From the NCBI GenBank assembly GCA_021791615.1, contig JAJYWG010000474.1:1-23778 (forward strand): 23,778 bases of DNA, in the 5' to 3' direction. The notes below the pieces were generated by a model. The model was given only the letters and a program-made list of their open reading frames with translations. It ran no database searches and was not told the DNA's origin. Positions 14,605-23,778 of this stretch are shown here, piece by piece (position 1 is the stretch's first letter; each line of letters begins with the position of its first letter). The position numbers were made by a program, and so were the translations under genes. Origin of the DNA: Actinomycetes bacterium (GTDB lineage Bacteria > Actinomycetota > Acidimicrobiia > Acidimicrobiales > RAAP-2).

Positions 14605-15012
14605 ATGTGGAAGGACTTCAAGCAGTTCCTACTCCGGGGCAACGTCATGGAGCTGGCAATCGCCGTCATCATCGGCGCAGCGTTCACCGCCGTCGTCAGT
14701 GCGCTTGTGCAGGACCTGCTCACGCCGCTAATCGCTGCGATCGTCGGCGAACCAAACTTCGCCGATTTGCATTTCGAAGTGCACCACAGCGTGTTCTACT
14801 ACGGCAGCTTCGTGAACGCGCTTCTGTCGTTCGTCATCGTGGCGTTCGTGGTGTTCTTCTTCGTCATGAGGCCGCTCGTGGCGCTCATGCACCGAATGGG
14901 TGTGCTCCCGCCCGACGAGCCACCACGAAAGCCGTGCCCCGAGTGCACCACCGAGATCCCCGAAGCGGCCCGCCGGTGCCCGCAGTGCACGGCCGTCCTC
15001 ATGCGGGAATGA
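14605..15012 (+). CDS. mscL: Large-conductance mechanosensitive channel MscL with zinc-ribbon tail
   Basis: The protein has 135 residues. The N-terminal amphipathic helix MWKDFKQFLLRGNVMELAIA runs into TM1, the pore helix (VIIGAAFTAVVSALVQDLLT). A periplasmic loop follows and then TM2 (about 68-90, FVNALLSFVIVAFVVFFFVM). MscL forms a pentameric pore that opens under membrane tension and releases solutes on hypo-osmotic shock. The C-terminus ends in a zinc-ribbon-like motif with Cys111, Cys114, Cys125 and Cys128 (CPEC...CPQC) instead of the plain helical bundle. The ribosome site GGAGGG is about 5 nt before the ATG. Its neighbours include trehalose and glucosylglycerate synthesis genes, consistent with osmotic control. 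It converges with rlmB across 71 nt without a visible terminator. Confidence 0.93.
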   Translation: MWKDFKQFLLRGNVMELAIAVIIGAAFTAVVSALVQDLLTPLIAAIVGEPNFADLHFEVHHSVFYYGSFVNALLSFVIVAFVVFFFVMRPLVALMHRMGVLPPDEPPRKPCPECTTEIPEAARRCPQCTAVLMRE

Positions 15013-15083
15013 CGTTCAGCAATGGCGCACGAGAACGACGTGGGCATGACGCACGGCGATGACCGCCGCCGCGTGACCCGGGC

Positions 15084-15872
15084 TCAGGAACGCTCAACGG
15101 CCCGCTGGCGAGCCACTTCAAAGCACGCGATGGCGGTCGCCACCCCGACGTTGAGCGACGGGAGCGCGCCATGTTGGGGGATCGAGACCAGGACGTCGCA
15201 GCGCCGGCGCACCAGTGGTGCCAGTCCCCGCTCCTCTCCGCCGACCACCAGCGCGAGGGGCCCCGTGCCGAGTGCGACGTCGTAGATGGACTTGTCAACC
15301 TCTCCGGCCAGTCCCACCGACCACACTCCAAGGCGCCCTAGGCGTTCGAGCGCGGCCGGCGTACCGCCGACGTCAGAGAAATCGAGGTGCTCGACCGCAC
15401 CTGCCGCCACTTTCACCGCCGTCGGCGTCAATCGGGCAGCTCTGTGACGGGTCAGCACGACCCCATTCACTCCCGCGCACTCGGCACTTCTGAGGAGCGA
15501 GCCGAGGTTCCGCGGATCGGTCACGCCGGCAACGACGAGGAGAAAGGGCTCCTTCTCCGACCCCGAGCGTTGCACCAGTTGGTCGAGGGGCACCGATTCG
15601 ACTGCCTTGGCGACCGCCAGCACACCCTGGGGGGCGTCGGTGCGGGCCTGCCCTTCGAGGCGACGGCGCGGCACGGTCTCGATCCGGACCCGCCTGCGGG
15701 CAGCCCAGGTCTCGATCTCATCGAGCTGGGGAGAGGGGTCCAGCCCTTCGGCGAACCAGAGCCGGGAAACCGGTCGCCGGCCGGCAGCCAGCAGCTCTCG
15801 CACCGCTCGCCGGCCTTCGACCTGCTCGCCTCCCAAACCGGCACTTGGCCTGCGACGTTCCGCCGGTCTCAC
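15084..15872 (-). CDS. rlmB: SpoU-family 23S rRNA 2'-O-methyltransferase (RlmB-like)
   Basis: The protein has 262 residues. An N-terminal substrate-binding domain starts with VEGRRAVRELLAAGRRPV, and the SPOUT domain has the three SpoU motifs: VTDPRNLGSLLRSAECAG (Asn122), LALVVGGEERGL (211-216) and IPQHGALPSLNVGVATAI (231-248). Such enzymes form trefoil-knot dimers and methylate a ribose 2'-OH in rRNA; RlmB modifies G2251 (E. coli numbering) in the peptidyl-transferase region. The GTG start at 15872 overlaps the ispF stop in a GTGA, so translation is coupled. In mycobacteria, as I recall, cysS lies between ispF and rlmB; it is absent here. Confidence 0.88.
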   Translation of the reverse strand: MRPAERRRPSAGLGGEQVEGRRAVRELLAAGRRPVSRLWFAEGLDPSPQLDEIETWAARRRVRIETVPRRRLEGQARTDAPQGVLAVAKAVESVPLDQLVQRSGSEKEPFLLVVAGVTDPRNLGSLLRSAECAGVNGVVLTRHRAARLTPTAVKVAAGAVEHLDFSDVGGTPAALERLGRLGVWSVGLAGEVDKSIYDVALGTGPLALVVGGEERGLAPLVRRRCDVLVSIPQHGALPSLNVGVATAIACFEVARQRAVERS

Positions 15873-16438
15873 GACGTCTCATCGCCCGGCGCGGGCCCCC
15901 CGTCGCCCGGCACCTCAGTCCGCCAGCCCCTCGAATCCCGCTCCGCGGCCCCGTCCGGAGCGGCGTCACTCTCGATGAGGACGGATGCCATGCAGACCAC
16001 TCCCTCACTGCGACCGATGGCACCGAGCCCTTCGGCACGGGTCGCCTTGACCGAGACCGGGGCACCGACCACGCGCGCGAGCCGCTCACCCATCTCTGCG
16101 GTGTACGGCGAGAGCCGTGCTGCATCGAGCAACACCGTGCAATCGGCGTTGACCACGCGGTAGCCGATCCCGGCGAGCATCGTCATGACCTCTCCAAGAA
16201 GGACAAGGCTGTCCGCGCCCGCCCAACGGGCATCGGTGTCGGGGAAATGCCGGCCCAGATCCCCGAGGTCGGCCGCACCCAGTAGCGCGTCGGCAAGCGC
16301 GTGGGAGACCGCGTCGGCGTCGCTGTGGCCGGCGAGACCGCGACTGCCCGGCACAGTGACCCCACCCAAGACCAGCGCGCGCCCGCTTTCGTCGGAGAAG
16401 GCATGGACGTCGATCCCGTACCCGATGCGCAGGTTCAC
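15869..16438 (-). CDS. ispF: 2-C-methyl-D-erythritol 2,4-cyclodiphosphate synthase
   Basis: The protein has 189 residues and is an MEP-pathway enzyme that converts the CDP-methylerythritol 2-phosphate intermediate to the cyclodiphosphate with release of CMP. Metal ligands are Asp10 and His12 in GIDVHAF and His46 in SHALADALLGA. HFPDTDARWAGADS and the C-terminal SVKATRAEGLGAIGR complete the active site. About 30 extra residues follow the conserved C-terminus. I chose GTG 16438 because it overlaps the ispD stop as GTGA and homology begins immediately; the longer frame adds only Arg-rich residues. It overlaps rlmB downstream by 4 nt. Confidence 0.93.
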   Translation of the reverse strand: MNLRIGYGIDVHAFSDESGRALVLGGVTVPGSRGLAGHSDADAVSHALADALLGAADLGDLGRHFPDTDARWAGADSLVLLGEVMTMLAGIGYRVVNADCTVLLDAARLSPYTAEMGERLARVVGAPVSVKATRAEGLGAIGRSEGVVCMASVLIESDAAPDGAAERDSRGWRTEVPGDGGPAPGDETS

Positions 16439-17247
16439 CTCCCCGCGCTCCCGCTCCCGCCAGGGCCGCGACCTCCCGGCACGCCGCTCCCGCACCCGCC
16501 AGGGCCGCGGGTGCTCTCGCCGGCGAGCATGTGCTCGACGAAAAAGAGGTCGGCTCGGGTCGTCACCTTGATGTTCGCGGGGTCACCGGGCACGACGCGC
16601 ACGCTACCTCCGAGCGCCTCGACCAGCGTGGCGTCGTCAGTGGGCTCTGCGACGGCGGTGCGGTCACTGTGGGCCCGCCGGAGGACATCGGCTCGAAATG
16701 CCTGCGGGGTCTGGACGGCCACCAGATCGCTCCGCTCGAGCGTCGTACCGACGGTGATCACGCCGCCGCTGTCGACTACGCGCTTGATCGTGTCAACGAC
16801 CGGTACGGCGCAGACAGCTCCGTCAGCTCCATCCGCGCTGCCAGAAATTCCCGTACCGCTGACGGCGGCGATCACGGCTTGGAAGAGCGCGGGCACGGCA
16901 AGTGGGCGCGCCGCGTCGTGGACGATCACCACGTCGGCGATGGCCGGCACGGCTGCGAGACCCAGCCGGACCGAAGCCGAGCGAGTGGGTCCGCCTTCGA
17001 CGACGGCATCTGCACCGAACGTCGAGGGCCCGACGGCCTGATTGCCCGGCGGGACGACGACCACTACCCCGTCGGTCGCGGCTCGCGCTGCGGCGACCGA
17101 CCACTCCACGACGAGGCGACCGGCCACCGAGGCGAACTGCTTGGGCCCGCCGAACCGCCGACCCGAACCGGCAGCCACCACCACCGTCCACACCGGCCCG
17201 ACGAGCCCCGATCGGCGCCGCTGCGAACCCCGGGGTCGTGCCGGCAC
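16435..17247 (-). CDS. ispD: 2-C-methyl-D-erythritol 4-phosphate cytidylyltransferase
   Basis: The protein has 270 residues and catalyses CTP plus MEP to CDP-methylerythritol and pyrophosphate. The CTP-binding loop is VVVAAGSGRRFGGPKQF (Arg31 and Lys36). GGPTRSASVRLGL, VIVHDAARPL, VDTIKRVVDSGG, VAVQTPQAFR and the C-terminal DPANIKVTTRADL are typical. The last about 25 residues are a Gly-rich tail encoded by a duplicated 24-bp sequence and are not part of the usual fold. It begins at GTG 17247, 10 nt after the carD stop, without a clear ribosome site; a slightly later start is possible. It is co-transcribed with ispF, as in many actinobacteria. Confidence 0.93.
   Translation of the reverse strand: MPARPRGSQRRRSGLVGPVWTVVVAAGSGRRFGGPKQFASVAGRLVVEWSVAAARAATDGVVVVVPPGNQAVGPSTFGADAVVEGGPTRSASVRLGLAAVPAIADVVIVHDAARPLAVPALFQAVIAAVSGTGISGSADGADGAVCAVPVVDTIKRVVDSGGVITVGTTLERSDLVAVQTPQAFRADVLRRAHSDRTAVAEPTDDATLVEALGGSVRVVPGDPANIKVTTRADLFFVEHMLAGESTRGPGGCGSGVPGGRGPGGSGSAGR
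16447..16509 (-). repeat. Imperfect 24-bp direct repeat in the ispD tail
   Basis: Positions 16447-16470 and 16486-16509 are identical at 23 of 24 bases (one T/A difference), 39 bp apart. They encode two RGPGG-type Gly-rich blocks. The GGGAG motifs of the left copy also serve as the ribosome-binding region of ispF. Confidence 0.85.
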
Positions 17248-17257
17248 CGGCCGAACG

Positions 17258-17734
17258 CTACGGCAGCGCTTCGTCGAGACGCTGCTCAGCCGTCTCCTCG
17301 TCGACGGCCAAAGCGAACGTCAGCTCGGACACGAGGATCTGACGGGCACGACCGAGCATCTTCTTCTCGCCGGCCGAAAGCCCCTTGTCCTTGTCGCGGA
17401 TGGAAAGGTTCCGGACGACTTCGGCCACTTGGTAGATATCCCCCGAACGCAGCTTCTCCGAGTGGTTCTTGTACCGCCGTGACCAGTTGGTGGGCATCCG
17501 AGCCTCCTTCTTGCGAAGGACCGCGAACACCTCCTCCACCTCCTCGTCGTTGATGACCTCGCTCTACCCGACCCCTTCGGTGTTGTCCGCAGGGACCATC
17601 AACGTCAGATCGCCGTAGGCCAGACGCAGGACCAGGTACTCGCGGTTCTCACCGAAGGCTTTCTTTTTCTCCCGCCGCTCCACCACTGCTGCACCGTGGT
17701 GCGGGTAGACCACCTTGTCGCCGACCTTGAACAC
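17258..17734 (-). pseudogene. carD: carD interrupted by an in-frame TAG between its two domains
   Basis: The full frame would give a 158-residue CarD, close to the 162 of M. tuberculosis. Residues 1-56 ([18 protein letters not shown] to [10 protein letters not shown]) are the intact RNA polymerase-interaction domain. Codon 57 is TAG (17564-17566). Codons 58-158 continue in the same frame with an intact C-terminal domain, including PTNWSRRYKNHSEKLRSGD with the conserved Trp and KGLSAGEKKMLGRARQILVSE. CarD binds the RNA polymerase beta subunit and stabilises open complexes, especially at rRNA promoters. The GTG start at 17734 has AAGGAG 4 nt upstream. The second half could reinitiate at GTG 17539 or 17530, both preceded by GAGGAG. 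It may be a real nonsense mutation, a sequence error, readthrough or a split protein. Confidence 0.85.
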
Positions 17735-17839
17735 TTGGCTCCTTCGATGAGCACCGAGCAGGATGACCTCTCGGCGAGCTGTCCCACAGTCTCGTGAACC
17801 CGCGGCATCGCGCACTGGGCCTCGTGGGTGGTGCCACAC

Positions 17840-17864
17840 ATTCTACATGCCCACCCGTCGTCAA
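17840..17864 (-). promoter_or_regulatory. Possible carD promoter
   Basis: On the minus strand TAGAAT (17840-17845) matches five of six bases of the -10 consensus, about 106 nt before the carD GTG. TTGACG lies at 17859-17864, overlapping the disA stop, but the 13-nt spacer is too short for an ordinary promoter, so it may act as a -10-driven promoter. This suggests that carD is transcribed separately from disA. Confidence 0.35.
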
Positions 17865-19057
17865 TCGTAACGATCGAGAATGCTCGCTTCGACGAGCCGG
17901 GCCAGGCCGTTCTTGACCGCCCTCGCCTTGCTCCCCCCGACACCGCCGATCTCCTCCAGGTCGCCGAGCGATGCCTGCATGATCCGCGGCAGGGTGGTGA
18001 AACGCTCGACGATCCGCTCGATGGTGACGTCGGACACCCGGGGAAGATGCCCGAGAAGGCGGAGCCCCCGGGATTCGACTGCTTCGTCGAGCGCGGCCGA
18101 CCCAGAACCAAGGCCGAGCGCCCGCGCCACCTTTGCCATGTCGAGCAGGTCCTCGGGGTCGAGGGTGTGGAGCGCCACCAGCGCCGATGCCGCTTTGCGC
18201 TCGCGGCCCGCCCGGCGATCCCCGGCCTGCCCGCTCCCTTTCTTGCCGCTCTTGGCCCGCGACCCGCCAACCCGCGCTCCGCCGGTCGCGGCCCCATCAC
18301 CAGTCCCGGCCTCCAACCCGCCGGCGCCGATATCGGCTACGTAGTCGAGCATTACCAGGTGCAGCGCCTCTTCGACGCCCGACCCCAGCTCGTCCACCTG
18401 GAGCCGGATCAGGCGACCGTCGGTGCCCAGCTCGACGAGGTGCTCTCTGATCTCCTCGGAAAACCGAACGACCATCTCACCCGGCTGGAGCACGGCGATC
18501 ACGTCGCGCACCGAGACCGAGTCCTCGACCTCGAGCGTCGACAGCGTTGCCAGTGCAACGTCGAAACGGGTCTTGAACCTCTGGACCGTGGAGAGCGCCT
18601 GCGTGGCTCGGTCGAGGACGCGTGCGGTGGGCTCCAAAGTGTGCTTGCGACCGTGGCGGTATACGGCGACCGTCGACATCTCCTCGGACACGGTGATCAC
18701 CGGGACGTCGACGGAGCGGGCCACTCGCTCGGCCGTGCGGTGGCGCGTGCCGGTCTCGCTCGTCGGTATCGAAGCCCGCGGGACCAGGTGGACGTTCGCC
18801 CTGGCGATCCTCGACGCGTCGGCAGCGAGGATGACCGCACCATCCATCTTGGCCAGCTCCGAGAGGCGCTGAGGGGTGAACTCGGCGTCGAGAAGAAACC
18901 CACCGGTGCAGATGGACAGGACTTCGGGCCCGTCACCCAATACCACCAAGGCCCCGCCCTTGGCCTGGAGGATCCGATCGAGACCGGCCCGCAGTTGCGT
19001 CCCAGGCGCCACCAGGGAAAGCGCGTGGATCAGCGGATCTCCGCTGCGGTCGGCCAC
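17861..19057 (-). CDS. disA: Diadenylate cyclase DisA
   Basis: The protein has up to 398 residues and makes c-di-AMP from two ATP while scanning DNA for branched structures. The DAC domain holds the catalytic DGA (72-74, MDGAVILAAD) and GTRHRTAER (103-111). A helical linker domain follows, and C-terminal helix-hairpin-helix repeats (LPRIMQASLGDLEEIGGVG and onward) bind DNA. A Gly/Ala/Lys/Arg-rich segment of about 45 residues (246-290) interrupts the linker domain and is absent from the B. subtilis and mycobacterial enzymes as I recall them. It starts at GTG 19057, 28 nt inside radA, without a ribosome site; GTG 19012 is an alternative. radA-disA pairing is conserved, and RadA is a known DisA partner in B. 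subtilis. Confidence 0.93.
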   Translation of the reverse strand: MADRSGDPLIHALSLVAPGTQLRAGLDRILQAKGGALVVLGDGPEVLSICTGGFLLDAEFTPQRLSELAKMDGAVILAADASRIARANVHLVPRASIPTSETGTRHRTAERVARSVDVPVITVSEEMSTVAVYRHGRKHTLEPTARVLDRATQALSTVQRFKTRFDVALATLSTLEVEDSVSVRDVIAVLQPGEMVVRFSEEIREHLVELGTDGRLIRLQVDELGSGVEEALHLVMLDYVADIGAGGLEAGTGDGAATGGARVGGSRAKSGKKGSGQAGDRRAGRERKAASALVALHTLDPEDLLDMAKVARALGLGSGSAALDEAVESRGLRLLGHLPRVSDVTIERIVERFTTLPRIMQASLGDLEEIGGVGGSKARAVKNGLARLVEASILDRYD

Positions 19058-20466
19058 GACGGCATGGTAGCCGTGGCGAGCGCGGGAATGGCCCCCCGGT
19101 CCCGGTCCCGCAGCCCGAAGGCGACTTCCAGGGCTTCGGAGACAGTCGCGACGCGCAGCAGCGTCAGGCCCTCCGGCCCCTCCGGGGTGGAGGGCGGCAC
19201 CAGCGCCCTGGTAAAGCCCATCCGGGCCGCTTCGGCCAGGCGCGTCCCGGCGCCGGGCACCTGGCGAACCTCTCCGGCCAACCCCACTTCGCCGAAGGAG
19301 ATGAGATCGGCCGGGAGAGCCGCGCCGGCGGCGGCCGAGGCGACCGCCAAGGCCGTCGGCAGGTCACACGAGGGCTCGACGGCCCGGGCTCCGCCGGCGG
19401 CCGACACGAACAGCTCGGCGGTTGCAGACCCCACCCCGGCCCGGCACTCCAGCACGGCGACGATCGCGGCCAAGCGGCGGGGATCCACTCCCTGAGCCGT
19501 GCGCCGCCCGCTCCCGGGTCCCACCCCGCAGACGAGCGCCTGGATCTCGACCAGCAGTGGGCGCCGGCCATGGAGGACGGGGGTGACCGCACTGCCCGGC
19601 ACCTCCGGCCGCCGTTCCCCGAGGAAGAGCGCACCGGGATCGCTCACGCCTCGCAGCCCGTCGTCACCCATCTCGAAGACCCCCACTTCGCCAGTGGGTC
19701 CGAACCGATGCTTGTCCGCCCGCAGGAGACGGAGCGCGTGGTGGCGGTCCCCTTCGAACGAGACCACGGTGTCGACCAGGTGCTCTAGAGTCCGCGGCCC
19801 AGCGAGGGTGCCTTCCTTGGTCACGTGGCCTACCAGCACCATCGCCACTTCTGCCTCGCGGGCTGCTGCCGCCAGCCGGTCGGCACAGGCACGCACCTGG
19901 GCCAGGCAGCCCGGTAGCCCAGTGGTCGCCGAATCGACCATCGCCTGGACCGAGTCGACCACGACCAGCCCGGGGCGGAGTGCGGTGATCGCGTCGCCCA
20001 CTGCGTGAACATCGACGCCGGGGAGCACGAAGAGGTCGGGAGGGACCGGGCCGAGGCGACCCGCCCGCGCCCGGACCTGGGGGGCCGACTCCTCGGCAGA
20101 TGCGAGCAGGACCGGCCGGCCCTGTGACGACGCGAGGACCTGGAGGAGGAGGGTCGATTTCCCAATACCCGGCTCGCCGTAGAGGAGGGTCACCGAGCCC
20201 GGTACGAGACCTCCGGCAAGCACTCTGTCCACCTCGCCCACCCCGGTCGGCCGGGGCAGGCCCGAGCACGGATCCACGTCGGCCAGGAGCAGTGGGTCCC
20301 CTCCGGGGCGGCCGCCCGTCGCCGAACGACCCGGCGCGGCGTGCCCCCGGCTATCCGTGCGGGCCTCCAAGGTGTTCCACGTCGCGCACACCGGGCAGCG
20401 GCCCACCCAGCGCTGCGCGACGGCGCCACAGGTCCGGCAGAGATAGGAAGTGGTCGATCGGGTCAT
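19030..20466 (-). CDS. radA: DNA repair protein RadA (Sms)
   Basis: The protein has 478 residues. An N-terminal C4 zinc finger (Cys10, Cys13, Cys24, Cys27), a RecA-like ATPase with Walker A GEPGIGKST (97-105) and Walker B LVVVDSVQ, and a C-terminal Lon-protease-like domain (LISFGEVGLAGEVRQVPG) give the standard RadA architecture. The RadA signature KNRFG reads KHRFG (252-256), a conservative-looking change at a position important for DNA translocation. RadA is a hexameric helicase that extends heteroduplex at recombination intermediates. ATG 20466 directly starts the zinc-finger region; the ribosome site is weak. Its 3' end overlaps disA by 28 nt, indicating coupled expression. Confidence 0.95.
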   Translation of the reverse strand: MTRSTTSYLCRTCGAVAQRWVGRCPVCATWNTLEARTDSRGHAAPGRSATGGRPGGDPLLLADVDPCSGLPRPTGVGEVDRVLAGGLVPGSVTLLYGEPGIGKSTLLLQVLASSQGRPVLLASAEESAPQVRARAGRLGPVPPDLFVLPGVDVHAVGDAITALRPGLVVVDSVQAMVDSATTGLPGCLAQVRACADRLAAAAREAEVAMVLVGHVTKEGTLAGPRTLEHLVDTVVSFEGDRHHALRLLRADKHRFGPTGEVGVFEMGDDGLRGVSDPGALFLGERRPEVPGSAVTPVLHGRRPLLVEIQALVCGVGPGSGRRTAQGVDPRRLAAIVAVLECRAGVGSATAELFVSAAGGARAVEPSCDLPTALAVASAAAGAALPADLISFGEVGLAGEVRQVPGAGTRLAEAARMGFTRALVPPSTPEGPEGLTLLRVATVSEALEVAFGLRDRDRGAIPALATATMPSWPTAAEIR

Positions 20467-21829
20467 GGGGGGAACCTACGCCCTGGCTGTGACTCCCACG
20501 ACGAGGGCACCCTCGCTCGGCGGAGAGACGAGACGAGCCGGCGGAGACATACCATTTGGCGTGCCCCCGGCGCATGACCTCGATGACCTTTCCGACCCTG
20601 AGTCCGTTCCGGCCGTCCGCTCCCGGTCGATCGCCATCCTGCGGTCACCGTGGGCGCCGGCGCTCGTCTTCTCCCTCCTCTGCCTTTTCGTCGGCTTCGG
20701 GTTGGAACTTGCGCTCGGACAGCACAGCTGGTACTCGCCGCGAGACGTATGGACGTCGTTCAGAGGTGGGCAGTACCTCATCTGGGGCGACTACGCGGCT
20801 GCTCTGCACTACGTCTCGGCCCCGGGCACGGCGATCCTCTTGGCACCTCCTGCATTCGTCGCCTACCACCTGGGGCTCGTCGGCGCGTTTCCGTTCCCCC
20901 TACTGCACCCACCGGCATGGGAGGTGCTGTGCCCCTACATGGCCGTGATCGGAGCGACGATCGTGCCGGCGGCTGATTCGCTCGCCAGGGTCCTCGGCAC
21001 GCCCGAGCGTCACCGCATCGCGCTCAACTGGGCCATCGTCTGCTTTGCGGTACCGGTGATCGCCCTCTGGGGACATCCCGAAGACGTGGTTGCATTGGCC
21101 ATCGCCATGCAGGGAGCGAAGCTTGCGATCGAGGGAAAGTGGCACGGTGCCGGATGGCTGTTCGGTTTCGCCGTGACCATCCAGCCACTCGTCTTGCTGG
21201 TTCTTTTTCCCGTCATGGCACTGGGGGCGCCCAGGCGATGGCCCGGGATCGTGGTTCGCTCTGCGGTACCGACCCTCACCGTGATGGCGATCCCCGTCCT
21301 GACGACCGGCGGCGACGTCCTCAGGTTCATGCAGGAACCGAACTACATCGTCCCGAATTTCCCGACCCCTTTCGTGTGGCTCGGCCCCTCGGCGGGTCAC
21401 AACCTGATCTCGGCTGCCCCGGAGCGAGCGCTGGCCGTGCTTGTGGCCGTGCTCATCGGCTACTTGGCTTGGCGGCGCCAAGTGACCCCGGTCGGCGCGA
21501 TCTGGTGCGCCGCGCTGGCGATGGGAGCACGTGTCGTGCTTGAGCCGGTGCTCACCCCGTACTACCTGTGGCCGATGGCCGCGTTGGCGCTCGTCGTGAT
21601 CGCCGCGACCAACCGTTGGTGGGCGACCGCCCCACTGGCCGCAGTCAGCTCCCTGGCATACTTCCATCGGGAACCGTGGCTGTATTGGATCCCCATCGTC
21701 CTGCTCGTCGCGGTCGTCACCGTCGGGACGGCTCCCGCTGCATTGCGGCGCTCTGCGCGCGTCGCAACACAACCGGAGCCGGAGCCGGCGAGGCGGGGGT
21801 CACCCGGCATCGCCACCGGGCACGGCTGA
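20465..21829 (+). CDS. Polytopic membrane protein, possibly GT-C glycosyltransferase-like
   Basis: This protein of about 454 residues has a soluble N-terminus of about 60 residues and then roughly nine or ten hydrophobic helices, beginning at PWAPALVFSLLCLFVGFGLE. Between helices it has the motif ALWGHPEDVVALAIAMQGAK and, further on, FGFAVTIQPLVLLVLFPVM, a pattern I associate with actinobacterial DUF2029 or mannosyltransferase-type (GT-C) membrane enzymes. No catalytic residue can be named with certainty. The start is unclear: ATG 20465 overlaps the radA start on the other strand; GTG 20450, GTG 20489 and GTG 20561 are in frame. If real, the divergent starts leave no separate promoter region. 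It converges with clpC. Confidence 0.65.
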   Translation: MGGTYALAVTPTTRAPSLGGETRRAGGDIPFGVPPAHDLDDLSDPESVPAVRSRSIAILRSPWAPALVFSLLCLFVGFGLELALGQHSWYSPRDVWTSFRGGQYLIWGDYAAALHYVSAPGTAILLAPPAFVAYHLGLVGAFPFPLLHPPAWEVLCPYMAVIGATIVPAADSLARVLGTPERHRIALNWAIVCFAVPVIALWGHPEDVVALAIAMQGAKLAIEGKWHGAGWLFGFAVTIQPLVLLVLFPVMALGAPRRWPGIVVRSAVPTLTVMAIPVLTTGGDVLRFMQEPNYIVPNFPTPFVWLGPSAGHNLISAAPERALAVLVAVLIGYLAWRRQVTPVGAIWCAALAMGARVVLEPVLTPYYLWPMAALALVVIAATNRWWATAPLAAVSSLAYFHREPWLYWIPIVLLVAVVTVGTAPAALRRSARVATQPEPEPARRGSPGIATGHG

Positions 21830-21832
21830 GGC

Positions 21833-21887
21833 CCCACGCCGGGCGAAGCGCCTGTGTGGGCACGGTCCGCCGGCATGGCGAGCGGAC
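21833..21887. terminator. Two hairpins between convergent genes
   Basis: The 73-nt gap contains a hairpin at 21833-21860 (outer CCCAC/GTGGG, inner GGCG/CGCC around an AAG loop) and a second at 21865-21887 (GTCCGC/GCGGAC). No T-run follows on either strand. They could act as a bidirectional terminator for the membrane-protein gene and clpC. Confidence 0.4.
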
Positions 21888-21902
21888 GCGGACCCGGGCA
21901 GG

Positions 21903-23778
<1,876 letters not shown>

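Noticed and set aside
13560..15062. 500-codon plus-strand frame across otsB, the LytR_C gene and mscL
   Set aside because: It runs antisense to two genes and out of frame through mscL; its composition is repeat-driven and has no recognisable domain.
17540..17570. Frameshift in carD
   Set aside because: Counting codons from both sides shows the halves share one frame, so the break is a single stop codon.
17828..19495. 555-codon plus-strand frame opposite disA and radA
   Set aside because: It is antisense to two well-supported genes and has no motif.

Overview
This 23.8-kb window comes from a high-GC actinobacterial chromosome, most likely class Acidimicrobiia. The evidence is the block radA-disA-carD-ispD-ispF-rlmB beside clpC, coproheme-type HemQ, GpgS, a LpdA-type flavoprotein, a LytR_C membrane protein, frequent GTG starts with 4-nt GTGA overlaps, and a hydrolase opening with the GPGWW...DGRWYPPE motif that I associate with Acidimicrobiia. 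No rRNA, tRNA, CRISPR array, phage gene or transposase is recognisable. The taxonomic call is inference.

Layout. (1) 1-270: no credible gene; at least seven short hairpins lie nearly end to end. (2) 269-4072, minus strand: alpha/beta hydrolase, LpdA-like flavoprotein, GNAT acetyltransferase, NUDIX hydrolase; the last two overlap and are translationally coupled. (3) 4282-5045, plus strand: a tiny four-cysteine protein overlapping a RimJ/RimL-like acetyltransferase. (4) 5081-6902, minus: hemQ-larE-NIL-domain protein, each pair joined by a 4-nt overlap. (5) 6937-10412, minus: thrC, an MoaD/ThiS-like sulfur carrier, then groEL under a perfect CIRCE operator and closed by a strong hairpin. (6) 10695-12924, plus: gpgS-otsA, meeting otsB (minus) tail to tail, with a LytR_C membrane protein upstream of otsB. 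(7) mscL (plus). (8) 15084-20466, minus: rlmB, ispF, ispD, carD, disA and radA, the conserved actinobacterial housekeeping block covering rRNA methylation, MEP isoprenoid synthesis, RNA polymerase regulation, c-di-AMP synthesis and recombination. (9) a polytopic membrane protein (plus), convergent with a 5'-truncated clpC (minus) running off the right edge.

The main themes are stress and proteostasis (groEL/CIRCE, clpC), osmoprotection (gpgS, otsA, otsB, mscL), sulfur-carrier and sulfur-transfer chemistry (MoaD-like, LarE, NIL, thrC) and nucleotide signalling (disA).

The most striking observation is that carD, normally an essential-type transcription factor gene, carries an in-frame TAG exactly between its RNA polymerase-interaction domain and its DNA-binding domain, while both halves are otherwise intact in one frame. 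The second is the hairpin-dense, gene-free left edge. Gene order shared with Mycobacterium and Streptomyces is quoted from memory and should be checked.
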